Source of the DNA: an uncultured Eubacteriales bacterium
GTDB taxonomy: Bacteria > Bacillota > Clostridia > Oscillospirales > Butyricicoccaceae
Assembly: GCA_949740695.1 (NCBI GenBank)
Contig: CATJIY010000042.1
Location: 1 to 36,202, forward strand
Length of the DNA stretch: 36,202 bases
Direction: 5' to 3'
A program made the position numbers and the translations under genes. Under the pieces are notes generated by a model. It was given only the letters and a program-made list of their open reading frames with translations, ran no database searches and was not told where the DNA came from. This document shows, piece by piece, positions 14,802-22,660 of the stretch (positions are counted from its first letter, which is position 1; each line of letters starts with the position of its first letter).

Positions 14802-14827
14802 ATTTTTATCCCCTTGGCAATGCTAAA

Positions 14828-16417
14828 TTACTGAATTTTTAAGATTTTTACGAGTTTTTCCCCTCTGGGCAGCATCAGCAAGTCCTCTTTAGGCACCGCG
14901 CGGGTAGCCGCCAACATAAAAGCATATAAAACCGCCGCCAACCCTACCGTCAACCCTACAGCCGCCAGCCCATACATTCCACCGCCAGTCAACGCGGGAT
15001 AAAGCAGCCACACAAAAAGCCCCATAACCGCCGCCGAAACAAACGGCCGCAAAAAAGCCCGCCCCAAAGATACTGAAAGCTGGAGCCGCTTCATGTGCCA
15101 CAAATTGAGGCACAAAATCACCAGGTAACAAAGACAAGTGCCCACCGGCGCGCCGGCAATGCCGATCTCTGGAATCCCCACCAGCAGGTAATTGCAACCC
15201 ACCTTGACTGCCGCGCCCAAAACCATAGACCACACCGGCAACCCCACACGTCCCATGGCCTGGAGCACCGGATTGGTCACTGACACCATAGCCGCTAAAA
15301 ATACCGCCGGAGCCAGCAGGCGCAGCAAAGGCGCAGCCAGTTCACAGGCGTCCCCCTGACTTCCAAAAAGCACCCGCAGCACCGGCAGCGGGATGGCCGC
15401 CAAACCTACCGCACAGGGAAATGCTAACAAACCAGTGAGACGAAAGGCACTCTCAGCCAGACTCTGAGCCTTTTCCCGACGGCTAACCGCCAGCGCCCCA
15501 CTGATAGCGGGAATCAGGCTGACCCCAATAGACACCACCAGACTAAGCGGCAGGTTGAACAGTTTCACCGCAAAGCCATAGGCTCCATAAAGATACCCCG
15601 CTGCCGCGTCGGTCATATAACAACCTTCCTGAAGCCGCAGCTTGACCATAAAAGTATCCAGCAGACTGCTCAGACTAAATACCGAGGCCCCCACCGTAAT
15701 GGGAACCGCCAAGCGAAACAGCTCTTTTACCAGCTGGCCTGCCGGCCGGCATCCTCCGCCACGGATTTTATCTCCATTCCGATGTCGAAGAGCATAACCG
15801 ATTACATAAACGGCGCTGAACACCGTTCCCAGCGTAACGCCAGCCACCGCGCCGGCTACCACTACCTCCAGACTGTATCCCCGGTTCATCAGATACCAGG
15901 CCAGACCCAGGCCGAATATCAATTTGCCTAACGCCTCCACAATCTGAGAGACCGCAGTGGGAATCATGTCGGAAAACCCCTGATAATATCCCCTCACCGC
16001 CGATACCACGCAGGTGAAAAAAATCGCAGGCGCGATAGCGATCAACGCATACCGGCAGCTGCTTCCAATCAGCCGGCAAACCGGCTCGGCCAGCAGGCCC
16101 AGTCCCAAAGATAGCGCCGCCCCCAGCAGCACAAAGGAAACGCCAGTAACCCTGGCAATCCGCCGGACCTCGTCCATCCGGCCCTTGGCCCGCGCCTCAG
16201 ACACCAGCTTGGAAACCGCCACCGGCAGCCCCGCCGAAGAAATCACATACAGCGCGGTATACACATAGTATGCGCTAATAAAGATGTCATTTCCATCTGC
16301 GCCATAAAGATTCGCCAGCGGAATGGAAAAAAACGCGCCGATTACCTTGACCAATACGCCCGATCCCATAAGTACCAGCGTTCCGCTAAAAAAACTGCTC
16401 TTGTTTTGTCTGCTCAA
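14828..16417 (-). CDS. spoVB: SpoVB-like MurJ/MATE-superfamily flippase
   Basis: The 529-aa polytopic protein belongs to the polysaccharide biosynthesis/MVF group of flippases; SpoVB-like members probably move lipid-linked peptidoglycan precursors during spore cortex synthesis. The N terminus FFSGTLVLMGSGVLVKVIGAF, followed by a PLANLYGADGND loop near 33-44, is characteristic, and about 14 spans follow. Translation starts at TTG (16417): GGGGGG lies seven bases upstream and no better ATG is near. It is the first gene of the block leading to mazG and matches yabM in the Bacillus order. A housekeeping MurJ role cannot be excluded. Confidence 0.88.
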   Translation of the reverse strand: MSRQNKSSFFSGTLVLMGSGVLVKVIGAFFSIPLANLYGADGNDIFISAYYVYTALYVISSAGLPVAVSKLVSEARAKGRMDEVRRIARVTGVSFVLLGAALSLGLGLLAEPVCRLIGSSCRYALIAIAPAIFFTCVVSAVRGYYQGFSDMIPTAVSQIVEALGKLIFGLGLAWYLMNRGYSLEVVVAGAVAGVTLGTVFSAVYVIGYALRHRNGDKIRGGGCRPAGQLVKELFRLAVPITVGASVFSLSSLLDTFMVKLRLQEGCYMTDAAAGYLYGAYGFAVKLFNLPLSLVVSIGVSLIPAISGALAVSRREKAQSLAESAFRLTGLLAFPCAVGLAAIPLPVLRVLFGSQGDACELAAPLLRLLAPAVFLAAMVSVTNPVLQAMGRVGLPVWSMVLGAAVKVGCNYLLVGIPEIGIAGAPVGTCLCYLVILCLNLWHMKRLQLSVSLGRAFLRPFVSAAVMGLFVWLLYPALTGGGMYGLAAVGLTVGLAAVLYAFMLAATRAVPKEDLLMLPRGEKLVKILKIQ

Positions 16418-16589
16418 ACTGGCGCCCCCCTTTTCAAGTGCCGCATCAGCAGCAGGGGCGCGCCGCGCCTTTCCTACCGATTCCGATGCTGCGGAAGGAC
16501 TGACGAAATCAATCGGCAGATTGGCAAACAGAACTTTTGATCCGCAAAACAGAGGCGGCGGGCCTATTTCATCAGTGCTTCTCTACACT

Positions 16590-17897
16590 TTATGCTCGGA
16601 AGAGCCGGTTCAGCACTCCGCCCAAACGGCTACGGATGCGCTCTATATCCAAGGTGGTATATTCCCCGTTTTCATAGAGCGCCTTTCCCCGAACCATCGT
16701 CAAACAGATGTCTCCCCCCTTTGCGGAATAAGCCAAGGTAGATTCGGGGTGATGTATTGGCAACAATCCAGGCCGGTTGGTATCAATCAGAATCAAGCTA
16801 GCGTCATAGCCAGGGGTCAGCTGACCTAAGCTGGCTTCCCGCCCCTGGGCAAATGCGCCCGCCCGGGTAGCCATCCATAGCGCCTGGTAAGCCGATACTT
16901 GCCGAGGATCGCCAGTGACGCCTTTTTGCAGCAGGGCGGCCAGCTTCATTTCCTCAAACAAATCGTGACTGTTGTTGGAACACACCCCATCAGTACCCAA
17001 GGAAACCCGCAATCCTTTCCCCAGCATACGGGCCACCGGTGCGATTCCTGAGCCAAGCTTTAGATTGCTCACCGGATTATGCGCAACAGTTACCTGCTTT
17101 TCCGCCAATAGATCCATGTCCTCCTCGCTGACCCAGACGCAGTGGGCGGCAGTGGCTCGCGTATCAAACACGCCGTTTTCATACAGCATACGGGCGGGGG
17201 TCTTACCGTATTTCTGAAGGCAATCCTGATGTTCCTTTTGCGTTTCGGAAAGGTGAACGTGCATATTCAACCGGTTTTCTTTGGCAAAACCGGCGAAATC
17301 CCGCCACAGCCGGGGAAAACTGGTATATTCGGCATGGATCGCAGCGTCCAGCAGCAACCGTCCGCTATCGGCCTGATGATACCGGGCCAAAGCCTCCCGG
17401 TTTTGCCGGGTCACGTCGTCAGCATCAAAATCATAGCTTTTCGGATCAAAGCTCATGCCCGCGTTGGAAAAGTTGCCGTACATGCCGCCATCTTCCACCG
17501 CCTGGGCCATCTGGTTCAGATGCATATACATATCGGTAAAAGAGATCGTCCCGGTAGCCAGCATTTCAGCCATGCTCAGCTGAGTTCCCAAATAAATATC
17601 CTCCGGCATGAGCTTGTCCTCAACAGGAAATACATGGTCGTTGAGCCATTCCTGGAGCACATAGTCATCCGCGTAGCCCCGCATCAGAGACATAGCGGCG
17701 TGGGCATGGGTGTTAATCAGACCGGGCATAGCGATCTTTCCTCCGCCCTCTATCGTGCGGGCGGCCATCTCCTGAGGAAGCTCAGTCCCTATGAACACAA
17801 TCTTGCCGTCTTTAACAGCGATGTTCGCCCCTTCCAAAATCTGTCCCTGGTCGTTCATGGTCACAGCGGTGACTTGCCGAATCAACAAATCTAACAT
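16590..17897 (-). CDS. Amidohydrolase: SAH/MTA (5'-deoxyadenosine) deaminase type
   Basis: The 435-aa metal-dependent hydrolase belongs to the SAH/methylthioadenosine deaminase subgroup of the amidohydrolase superfamily. It shows the first metal motif NTHAHAAM with HxH (near residues 64-71), MHVHLSETQKE near 205-215, AHNPVSNLKLGSGI with a metal His near 277, and SLGTDGVCSNN with the catalytic Asp near 306. It would turn an adenosine derivative into the inosine form plus ammonia. The ATG at 17897 overlaps the upstream PNP stop by seven bases and has AAAAGGAGGAAAG, so I prefer it to the long upstream extension. The coupling supports deamination linked with phosphorolysis. Confidence 0.88.
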   Translation of the reverse strand: MLDLLIRQVTAVTMNDQGQILEGANIAVKDGKIVFIGTELPQEMAARTIEGGGKIAMPGLINTHAHAAMSLMRGYADDYVLQEWLNDHVFPVEDKLMPEDIYLGTQLSMAEMLATGTISFTDMYMHLNQMAQAVEDGGMYGNFSNAGMSFDPKSYDFDADDVTRQNREALARYHQADSGRLLLDAAIHAEYTSFPRLWRDFAGFAKENRLNMHVHLSETQKEHQDCLQKYGKTPARMLYENGVFDTRATAAHCVWVSEEDMDLLAEKQVTVAHNPVSNLKLGSGIAPVARMLGKGLRVSLGTDGVCSNNSHDLFEEMKLAALLQKGVTGDPRQVSAYQALWMATRAGAFAQGREASLGQLTPGYDASLILIDTNRPGLLPIHHPESTLAYSAKGGDICLTMVRGKALYENGEYTTLDIERIRSRLGGVLNRLFRA

Positions 17898-18730
17898 CTT
17901 TCCTCCTTTTTCAATTCGGGCAACACCGCCCGAATCAGGGCGGTAAAGTTGTTCTGCGCTTTTTCCGCCGCCACATTGACCTCGGCTCCAGAAAGAGGCT
18001 GATTCAATACGCCGGCGGCCATATTGGTCATCAGCGACAATCCAAGGGTACGCATACCGCAATGATTGGCGGCAGTTGCCTCATAAACGGTAGACATGCC
18101 CGCTGCGTCGCCCCCCCAGACGCGAGCCGCCCGAATCTCCGCCGGTGTTTCAAACTGAGGCCCGGGAAAATAAAAATATACGCCCGACTGCATGGACAAG
18201 CCCAGTTCCCGCCCCTTTTCCAACGCTAATGCCTGAAGGTCGGAGTCATAAACCTGGCTCATATCACAAAACCGCTCCCCAAACTGGGGCAAATTGGGTC
18301 CCCGCAAAGGGGAATCCCCCATCATGCGAATGTGATCGGAAATCACCATCAAATCCCCTACGGAAAATTCTCGGTTAATGGCTCCTGCGGCGTTGGTAAC
18401 CACCAGATATTCTGCGCCCAACAACCGGACCACCCGCAGGGGGTAGACGATATCCTCCGGAGTATGTCCCTCGTAATAATGCAGCCGCCCCTGCATGACC
18501 GCCACCGGCACGCCCCACAGCAGCCCGCACACCAGCCGGCTTTCATGGCCGGGCGCGGTGGCCAAACCAAAGTGCGGAATCTCCCCATAGGGAATAATCC
18601 GGGCTTGCTCTACCTGTTCTCCTAAAAATCCCAGCCCCGATCCTAAAATCAACAGCGCTCTTGGAACCAGCCCTTCCAGGCGGCTCCGGAGATATTGAGC
18701 GCTCTCCTGATAACACGAATATGCCAACAT
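17891..18730 (-). CDS. punA: Purine-nucleoside phosphorylase (trimeric PNP family)
   Basis: This enzyme splits purine nucleosides with phosphate to free base and pentose 1-phosphate. The 279-aa protein has LGSGLG near 30-35, the phosphate-site GRLHYYEGH near 82-90, TNAAGAIN, GPQFETPAEIRA near 194, GGDAAGMSTVYE and SLMTNMAAG near 235. The Asn in the last motif corresponds to human PNP Asn243, which favours 6-oxopurines such as inosine and guanosine over methylthioadenosine. In GMSTVYE a Tyr replaces the usual Pro. GAAAGGAGAAAG precedes the ATG. Coupled to the downstream deaminase, it would act on the inosine-type products. Confidence 0.93.
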   Translation of the reverse strand: MLAYSCYQESAQYLRSRLEGLVPRALLILGSGLGFLGEQVEQARIIPYGEIPHFGLATAPGHESRLVCGLLWGVPVAVMQGRLHYYEGHTPEDIVYPLRVVRLLGAEYLVVTNAAGAINREFSVGDLMVISDHIRMMGDSPLRGPNLPQFGERFCDMSQVYDSDLQALALEKGRELGLSMQSGVYFYFPGPQFETPAEIRAARVWGGDAAGMSTVYEATAANHCGMRTLGLSLMTNMAAGVLNQPLSGAEVNVAAEKAQNNFTALIRAVLPELKKEERC

Positions 18731-18801
18731 AGTAGCTTTCTCCTTTCAAATCGAAACGCTTGTCCGCCCCTTGCTTTTTCTCAACCCAGCGGCGGCTTGT
18801 G

Positions 18802-18839
18802 AAAAAATCCTTGCGGGGCGGCATGCCCGCCCGCGCAAG
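18802..18839 (-). terminator. Terminator after the zinc-ribbon gene
   Basis: On the minus strand CTTGCG, a bulged C and GGGCGG pair with CCGCCC and CGCAAG (18810-18839), followed by GATTTTTT. It separates the zinc-ribbon gene from the PNP gene. The 166 bp between it and the zinc-ribbon stop show no other clear feature. Confidence 0.8.
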
Positions 18840-19005
18840 ACTGATTTTAAAAAACGATATCCATCTCTAAAATATTCCGTTCTGCAAAAACCATTGCTGG
18901 CAAAGCATAAAACCACCGGAATCTTTTATGTATTTAAGATTACAGCGGCCAGCGGCAGTTCTTCCGCAAGGCAAAAAGCCGGGACTACCAGCACAGCTTT
19001 TGCGT

Positions 19006-19401
19006 CTATTGCAGCTTTTCTCCACATACCCGGCAGTACAAATCGGTTTTTTCACAGATCTTGCCGCACACCGGACATACAATCGTAGCGCTGCGGGCCT
19101 GCGCCTCCTCTTTAATTTGGGCGATTTGTGCGTATTTTCCATCAATTTCCTCTAGCTTGGCCTGTAGTGCGGCCTCATCAGCCTTTGCGCCGGTATGGGT
19201 TAGATAAACCATCCGCCCAATATCCCGCAAAAGCAAATCTATTTCGTTGTTCAAATCCAACACCTGAAAGCCCCGCTTGGTTTTTTCCATCAGCTGGCCT
19301 CCTTTTTGGGCGGCGACGCCAGCAGCCCGCAGAGCGGTATCCATCGCCACGCCGGCGGTAAGGCGGGCTTTTCCCATCAATTCCTTTGTTCGCTCCTCCA
19401 T
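19006..19401 (-). CDS. Zinc-ribbon domain protein of unknown function
   Basis: The 131-aa protein has an N-terminal helical part of about 100 residues with coiled-coil character (alternating Ala, Leu, Lys and Glu, including DEAALQAKLEEIDGKYAQIAQ). It ends in a zinc ribbon CPVCGKICEKTDLYCRVCGEKL made of two CxxC knuckles. Such proteins are common in Clostridia and their function is unknown; a scaffold or envelope-stress role would be a guess. GAGAGGAGATA precedes the ATG. It is divergent from trmO, has its own promoter at 19506-19534 and a terminator at 18802-18839, so it is monocistronic. Confidence 0.85.
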   Translation of the reverse strand: MEERTKELMGKARLTAGVAMDTALRAAGVAAQKGGQLMEKTKRGFQVLDLNNEIDLLLRDIGRMVYLTHTGAKADEAALQAKLEEIDGKYAQIAQIKEEAQARSATIVCPVCGKICEKTDLYCRVCGEKLQ

Positions 19402-19505
19402 GATATATCTCCTCTCTATCCTGTTATGGACGGTTTCGGGCGGTCAATCCGCCTGCCCCAGCATATGCGAATGGGCGGGCGGCGGGTGCTTGACCTGCCG
19501 CTTTT

Positions 19506-19534
19506 ATTTTAGCATAGTTTTCTCCGCCGCGCAA
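19506..19534 (-). promoter_or_regulatory. Promoter of the zinc-ribbon gene
   Basis: On the minus strand TTGCGC (19534-19529), a 17-bp spacer and TAAAAT (19511-19506). It gives a leader of about 97 nt that contains a GGTCAA/TTGACC inverted repeat and a GGCGG/CCGCC hairpin of unknown role. Confidence 0.6.
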
Positions 19535-19554
19535 TCCTTCCTCCTCCTCCGGCC

Positions 19555-19583
19555 TTGCGTTGGGCAGAAAAATCCGTTATAAT
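19555..19583 (+). promoter_or_regulatory. Promoter of trmO
   Basis: TTGCGT (19555-19560), a 17-bp spacer and a perfect TATAAT (19578-19583). The start would be near 19590, only a few bases before the AAAGGAG ribosome binding site, so the leader is very short. Confidence 0.7.
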
Positions 19584-19607
19584 AAAAATGCCCAAAGGAG
19601 AGCCAAC

Positions 19608-20300
19608 ATGAATATTATCGCCCATATTCACACCGATTTCCCCCAAAAATTCGGTATTCCCCGGCAGTCCGGCCTAGTGAACAGTTTGCGGGGAGAAATC
19701 ATTTTTACACCGGAATACCGCAGCCCCGATGCAGTAAAGGGCCTGGAGGGCTATGACTACTTGTGGCTGCTGTGGCAATTTCAGCTGCCGCCCCGGGCTA
19801 ACTGGGCCGCTACCGTCAAGCCGCCCCGGTTAGGGGGTAACACCGCCATGGGTGTATTCGCCACCCGTTCCCCTTTCCGTCCAAATCCCATCGGGTTGTC
19901 CTCAGTGCGGCTGGAACAGGTGTCCCTAACCTCAAAAGGTCCGGTGCTCACTGTCTCAGGAGCAGACTTGCGGGACGGCACCCCCATTTATGATATCAAA
20001 CCCTATCTGCCCTTTACCGACAGCCATCCAGAGGCTCGCTGCGGCTTTGCTGGGGATCGGCAGGATTACGCGCTGGAAGTGGACTTTCCTCCAGCGCTAT
20101 TAAACTTATTGCCAAAAGACCGGCAGCAGGCAGCCCTGGAGCTATTGTCCCAGGATCCCCGCCCCTCTTATCACGATGATCCCCTGCGAAAATACGGCGT
20201 GGCTTTTGCTGGATTTGACCTGCGTTTTACAGTGGAAAAGGGCCGTCTTACCGTCTTTGCAGTGGTTCCGTTGGCGCAAAGTCTTTGGGAGCAACTCTAA
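19608..20300 (+). CDS. trmO: tRNA (t6A37) methyltransferase TrmO/TsaA
   Basis: TrmO methylates N6-threonylcarbamoyladenosine at position 37 of certain ANN-decoding tRNAs, using SAM. The 230-aa protein has the YaeB/TsaA core: IPRQSGLV near residues 19-26, DYLWLLWQF, and the signature GVFATRSPFRPNPIGLSSVRL near 84-104, then a DIKPYLPF motif near 131. A C-terminal part of about 80 residues completes the bacterial type. I chose the ATG at 19608 because AAAGGAG lies at 19594-19600. The next gene follows after 26 bp. Confidence 0.93.
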   Translation: MNIIAHIHTDFPQKFGIPRQSGLVNSLRGEIIFTPEYRSPDAVKGLEGYDYLWLLWQFQLPPRANWAATVKPPRLGGNTAMGVFATRSPFRPNPIGLSSVRLEQVSLTSKGPVLTVSGADLRDGTPIYDIKPYLPFTDSHPEARCGFAGDRQDYALEVDFPPALLNLLPKDRQQAALELLSQDPRPSYHDDPLRKYGVAFAGFDLRFTVEKGRLTVFAVVPLAQSLWEQL

Positions 20301-20326
20301 GTGAAAATAAATGAAAGGAATTCTTT

Positions 20327-20692
20327 ATGAAAATCGAACCTTATACACAAAATGGAATTACACTGGCGCTGATTTCCAGCGCTGAATTGGTGATAACCGA
20401 CGTCCAAAGCGCCCTGGATCTGATGATGACCGTCTCTTATCAAACCGGCGCTAACCGAATGGTTTTGGATAAACAAACCATTACCGAGGATTTTTTCATC
20501 CTTAGTCGCGGTCTGGCGGGGGAAATCCTCCAAAAATATCAAAATTATGGAATAAAAGCCGCCATATATGGCGACTTTACTCGCTATACCAGCAAACCCC
20601 TTCACGATTTTCTCTGGGAGTCCAATCGGGGGAAAGATTTCTTTTTCCTTCCAACCCAAGAGGAAGCTATTCAGCAGTTGCTTTCTGTATAA
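20327..20692 (+). CDS. DUF4180 domain protein
   Basis: The 121-aa protein appears to be a full-length DUF4180 member. Typical parts are LVITDVQSALDLMMTVSYQTG near residues 21-41, the acidic and aromatic LDKQTITEDFFILSRGLAGEILQK segment, and IKAAIYGDFTRYTSKPLHDFL. The last of these suggests an alpha/beta fold with conserved basic and aromatic residues. Function is unknown; members often lie beside regulators or stand alone. AAAGGAATTC precedes the ATG. It probably shares the trmO transcript and is followed by a strong terminator. Confidence 0.8.
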   Translation: MKIEPYTQNGITLALISSAELVITDVQSALDLMMTVSYQTGANRMVLDKQTITEDFFILSRGLAGEILQKYQNYGIKAAIYGDFTRYTSKPLHDFLWESNRGKDFFFLPTQEEAIQQLLSV

Positions 20693-20746
20693 ACGCCCTA
20701 TTCATCATCCACGCGACACCTAAATAGAACGATTTGTAACGATTTT

Positions 20747-20785
20747 GCGGAGTTTCTAAATTGATTTTAGAAGCTCCGCTTTTTT
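20747..20785 (+). terminator. Intrinsic terminator after the DUF4180 gene
   Basis: A 14-bp stem (GCGGAG-T-TTCTAAA paired with TTTAGAA-G-CTCCGC, one G-U) with a short loop is followed by TTTTTT at 20780-20785. It lies between the plus-strand trmO unit and the convergent TetR gene. Confidence 0.9.
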
Positions 20786-20795
20786 GATAAACTTC

Positions 20796-21335
20796 CTATT
20801 GGGGAAGAAAGGCTATCAATTCTTCCGTTGTGTCCTTCATCCCCCTCCGGAACCAGACCTCTATCCAGCCATACAAAAAGAACCCCACATAGGCAGAAGA
20901 ATAAGCGGCGGCCATTTCCTGCTCTGAATTGAAGCCGCACAAATCCAAAATGACGTCTTTGAGAAGATAAACCAATCCTCTTTTGTTTAGCAAGCTGTAA
21001 AAATCCCGGTTTGCTTCAAAATGCGAAAACACGCTCCGTACGATCTCTTTTACGGGGAGATCCGGGGCTTCTTTGCATTTACCCACCCAATCCTGAGATA
21101 ACTGCTCAATATATGTCTTGATAATATCTTCCTTTTCCTCGTAATTGCGGTAGAAAGATGTCCGCCCCACTCCAGCCATGCCGCACAACTCGCTGATGGA
21201 TATTTCAGTGATAGGCTTTTCCTCCAGTAGCGCCAGCATGGAACTGGTGAGATGCTCCACCACATAAGCGTTACGGCTCTCGTTGCTGAACGGTGAAACA
21301 TTTTTCGTCTTTTGTTCCATTTTTGCTGCCCCCAT
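20796..21335 (-). CDS. TetR-family transcriptional regulator
   Basis: The protein (179 aa from the ATG at 21335) has an N-terminal TetR helix-turn-helix, ITEISISELCGMAGVGRTSFYRNY (about residues 42-66). The C-terminal ligand domain shows the TetR_C-like pattern with YGWIEVWFRRGMKDT near the end. Starts at TTG 21341 (GAGGAG five bases upstream), ATG 21335 (11 bases) and ATG 21320 (GGGGG upstream) are all possible. It is divergent from the 44-aa/hydrolase pair, and a 16-bp palindrome lies between them, so it very likely represses both units. The ligand is unknown. Confidence 0.9.
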   Translation of the reverse strand: MGAAKMEQKTKNVSPFSNESRNAYVVEHLTSSMLALLEEKPITEISISELCGMAGVGRTSFYRNYEEKEDIIKTYIEQLSQDWVGKCKEAPDLPVKEIVRSVFSHFEANRDFYSLLNKRGLVYLLKDVILDLCGFNSEQEMAAAYSSAYVGFFLYGWIEVWFRRGMKDTTEELIAFLPQ

Positions 21336-21361
21336 TGACAATTCAACTCCTCGCCGTTACA

Positions 21362-21388
21362 ATTATATCGCTGTTACAATTGTAACAA
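21362..21388 (-). promoter_or_regulatory. Likely tetR promoter overlapping the operator
   Basis: On the minus strand TATAAT (21367-21362) has TTTGTT or TTGTTA 15-16 bp upstream. The operator palindrome lies in the -35 and spacer region, as expected for self-repression. Confidence 0.5.
21372..21387. promoter_or_regulatory. Palindromic operator for the TetR regulator
   Basis: TGTTACAATTGTAACA is a perfect 16-bp palindrome midway between the divergent tetR and the 44-aa/hydrolase genes. A further half-site-like GTTACAATTATA lies at about 21356-21367. Position and symmetry fit a TetR dimer site. Confidence 0.75.
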
Positions 21389-21430
21389 ATCATAACATAC
21401 AGAACTAAGCCTGTCAAGGGGGATGTTGGA

Positions 21431-21565
21431 ATGACACTGACACAAAAACGCCTGCTGATTTTATTGGCAATTATCATGGTTGCCGCTGTTCTGGGGCGGT
21501 TGGCGGTACGAACTGTTCTGAATATGCTACTGGGCGGCGCGTTGTTCGGAGGGAATTTCCTATGA
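21431..21565 (+). CDS. 44-aa single-span membrane peptide
   Basis: A short frame encodes MTLTQKRLLILLAIIMVAAV, then a short GRLAVRTVLNML segment and a Gly-rich end. It has a basic N terminus and one hydrophobic span (about residues 8-21), with a possible second weak one. AAGGGGGGATG lies upstream and the stop overlaps the ATG of the hydrolase gene (ATGA), so it is translated and coupled. It sits directly downstream of the TetR operator. I do not recognise the family. It may anchor or assist the hydrolase, which also has an N-terminal span, or be a small stress peptide; both are guesses. Confidence 0.65.
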   Translation: MTLTQKRLLILLAIIMVAAVLGRLAVRTVLNMLLGGALFGGNFL

Positions 21566-22548
21566 GCAAAGAGAAAACGAAAAAGAAAGGGTGCGTTATG
21601 TGGGGCTTTATTTATACCGGCGCATTTATCGCCGCATTTGCCATCTCCGCCATTATCAAATTGACTTACCACCCGCTGGGTGACAAGTACACTGTTCACT
21701 GGGATGAGACCATCGGGAAAGTTTACACCGACCTGTCCTATGGAGATGGCGAGGCAAACAAGTTTGACCTTTACGTTCCGGCAGACGCCACCCAGGAAAC
21801 CTATGGACTGGCGGTCTATCTCCATGCAGGAGGCTTTACCAGCGGTGACAAGCGCGACGATGCAGATATGTTAAAATGGCTGTGTTCCAAGGGCTATGTG
21901 GCGGCGGGCATCAATTACACACTGTTTAGCGAGGAAAATCCAAACGCCAACATTTACACCCAATCCATAGAAATTCGGGACAGTATTCCTTTTATTACAG
22001 CAGAGGCGGAAAAACTGGGCTATAAACTGGACAGGATGGCAATATCCGGCGGCTCGGCGGGCCATTGCCTGGCTATGCTGTACGCCTACCGTGATGCGGA
22101 AATATCCCCCTTGCCAGTAAAACTAGTCTTTGGGGCGGTAGGCCCGTCCTGTTTCTATCCAGAGGATTGGGGCATATTCGGTTTCGACCAAAACCCGGAG
22201 GCCGCCGCAGCTATGTTCAGCGTAATGTCCGGGAAACAAATCACCCCTGATATGTTTGGAACCGCAGCCTATGACGAGGCGATTAAGGATATTTCTGCCG
22301 TAACATGGGTCCATGAAAACAGTGCTCCCACGGTCTGCGCATACGGTGCTTATGACAAAGTGCAGGCCTTTCCTGCGTCAATCCGTCTGGACGTAGCTTT
22401 GACAGAGCATCAAGTTCCCCACGAATACATTGTGTTCCCCCATTCCGGGCATGGATTACAGAACGACAATACGTTGTACGGGACCTACATGGATAAGGTA
22501 AAAGAATATCTGGACAACTATTTGGGAAACGCAGCTGGGCAGCAATAA
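21562..22548 (+). CDS. Membrane-anchored alpha/beta hydrolase (esterase/lipase type)
   Basis: The 328-aa protein has a basic N terminus and a hydrophobic anchor (about residues 13-34), then an alpha/beta hydrolase domain. It shows the oxyanion-hole HAGG at 88-91 and the nucleophile elbow GGSAG with Ser165. A likely acid lies in AYGAYDKVQ, and the catalytic His is in HSGHGLQ near 297. This is the HSL/BD-FAE-like pattern, so an ester of a small or lipid-like molecule is the expected substrate. The anchor suggests action at the outer face of the membrane. It is the second gene of a TetR-controlled pair and is followed by a bidirectional terminator. Confidence 0.88.
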   Translation: MSKEKTKKKGCVMWGFIYTGAFIAAFAISAIIKLTYHPLGDKYTVHWDETIGKVYTDLSYGDGEANKFDLYVPADATQETYGLAVYLHAGGFTSGDKRDDADMLKWLCSKGYVAAGINYTLFSEENPNANIYTQSIEIRDSIPFITAEAEKLGYKLDRMAISGGSAGHCLAMLYAYRDAEISPLPVKLVFGAVGPSCFYPEDWGIFGFDQNPEAAAAMFSVMSGKQITPDMFGTAAYDEAIKDISAVTWVHENSAPTVCAYGAYDKVQAFPASIRLDVALTEHQVPHEYIVFPHSGHGLQNDNTLYGTYMDKVKEYLDNYLGNAAGQQ

Positions 22549-22629
22549 AAAAGTGCTGAACGTTTTGGGCATCCTATTTGCGGTCATCCCAATTTCCCAA
22601 TACAGAAGCTTCGCTTCTTTGTAAAAAAA

Positions 22630-22657
22630 CAGTTCTCCTGCGGGAGAACCGTTTTTT
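22630..22657. terminator. Bidirectional terminator between hydrolase and hemZ
   Basis: A stem GTTCTCC-TGCG-GGAGAAC with further outer pairing is followed by TTTTTT on the plus strand and by seven T on the minus strand (from the A-run at 22623-22629). It serves both convergent units. Confidence 0.85.
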
Positions 22658-22660
22658 GCT

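Noticed and set aside
18867..19145. 92-aa minus-strand frame overlapping the zinc-ribbon gene
   Set aside because: Out of frame with the zinc-ribbon gene, which has the ribosome binding site, promoter and CxxC motifs.
21343..21825. 160-aa minus-strand frame
   Set aside because: Antisense to the 44-aa gene and the hydrolase; runs through the operator region.
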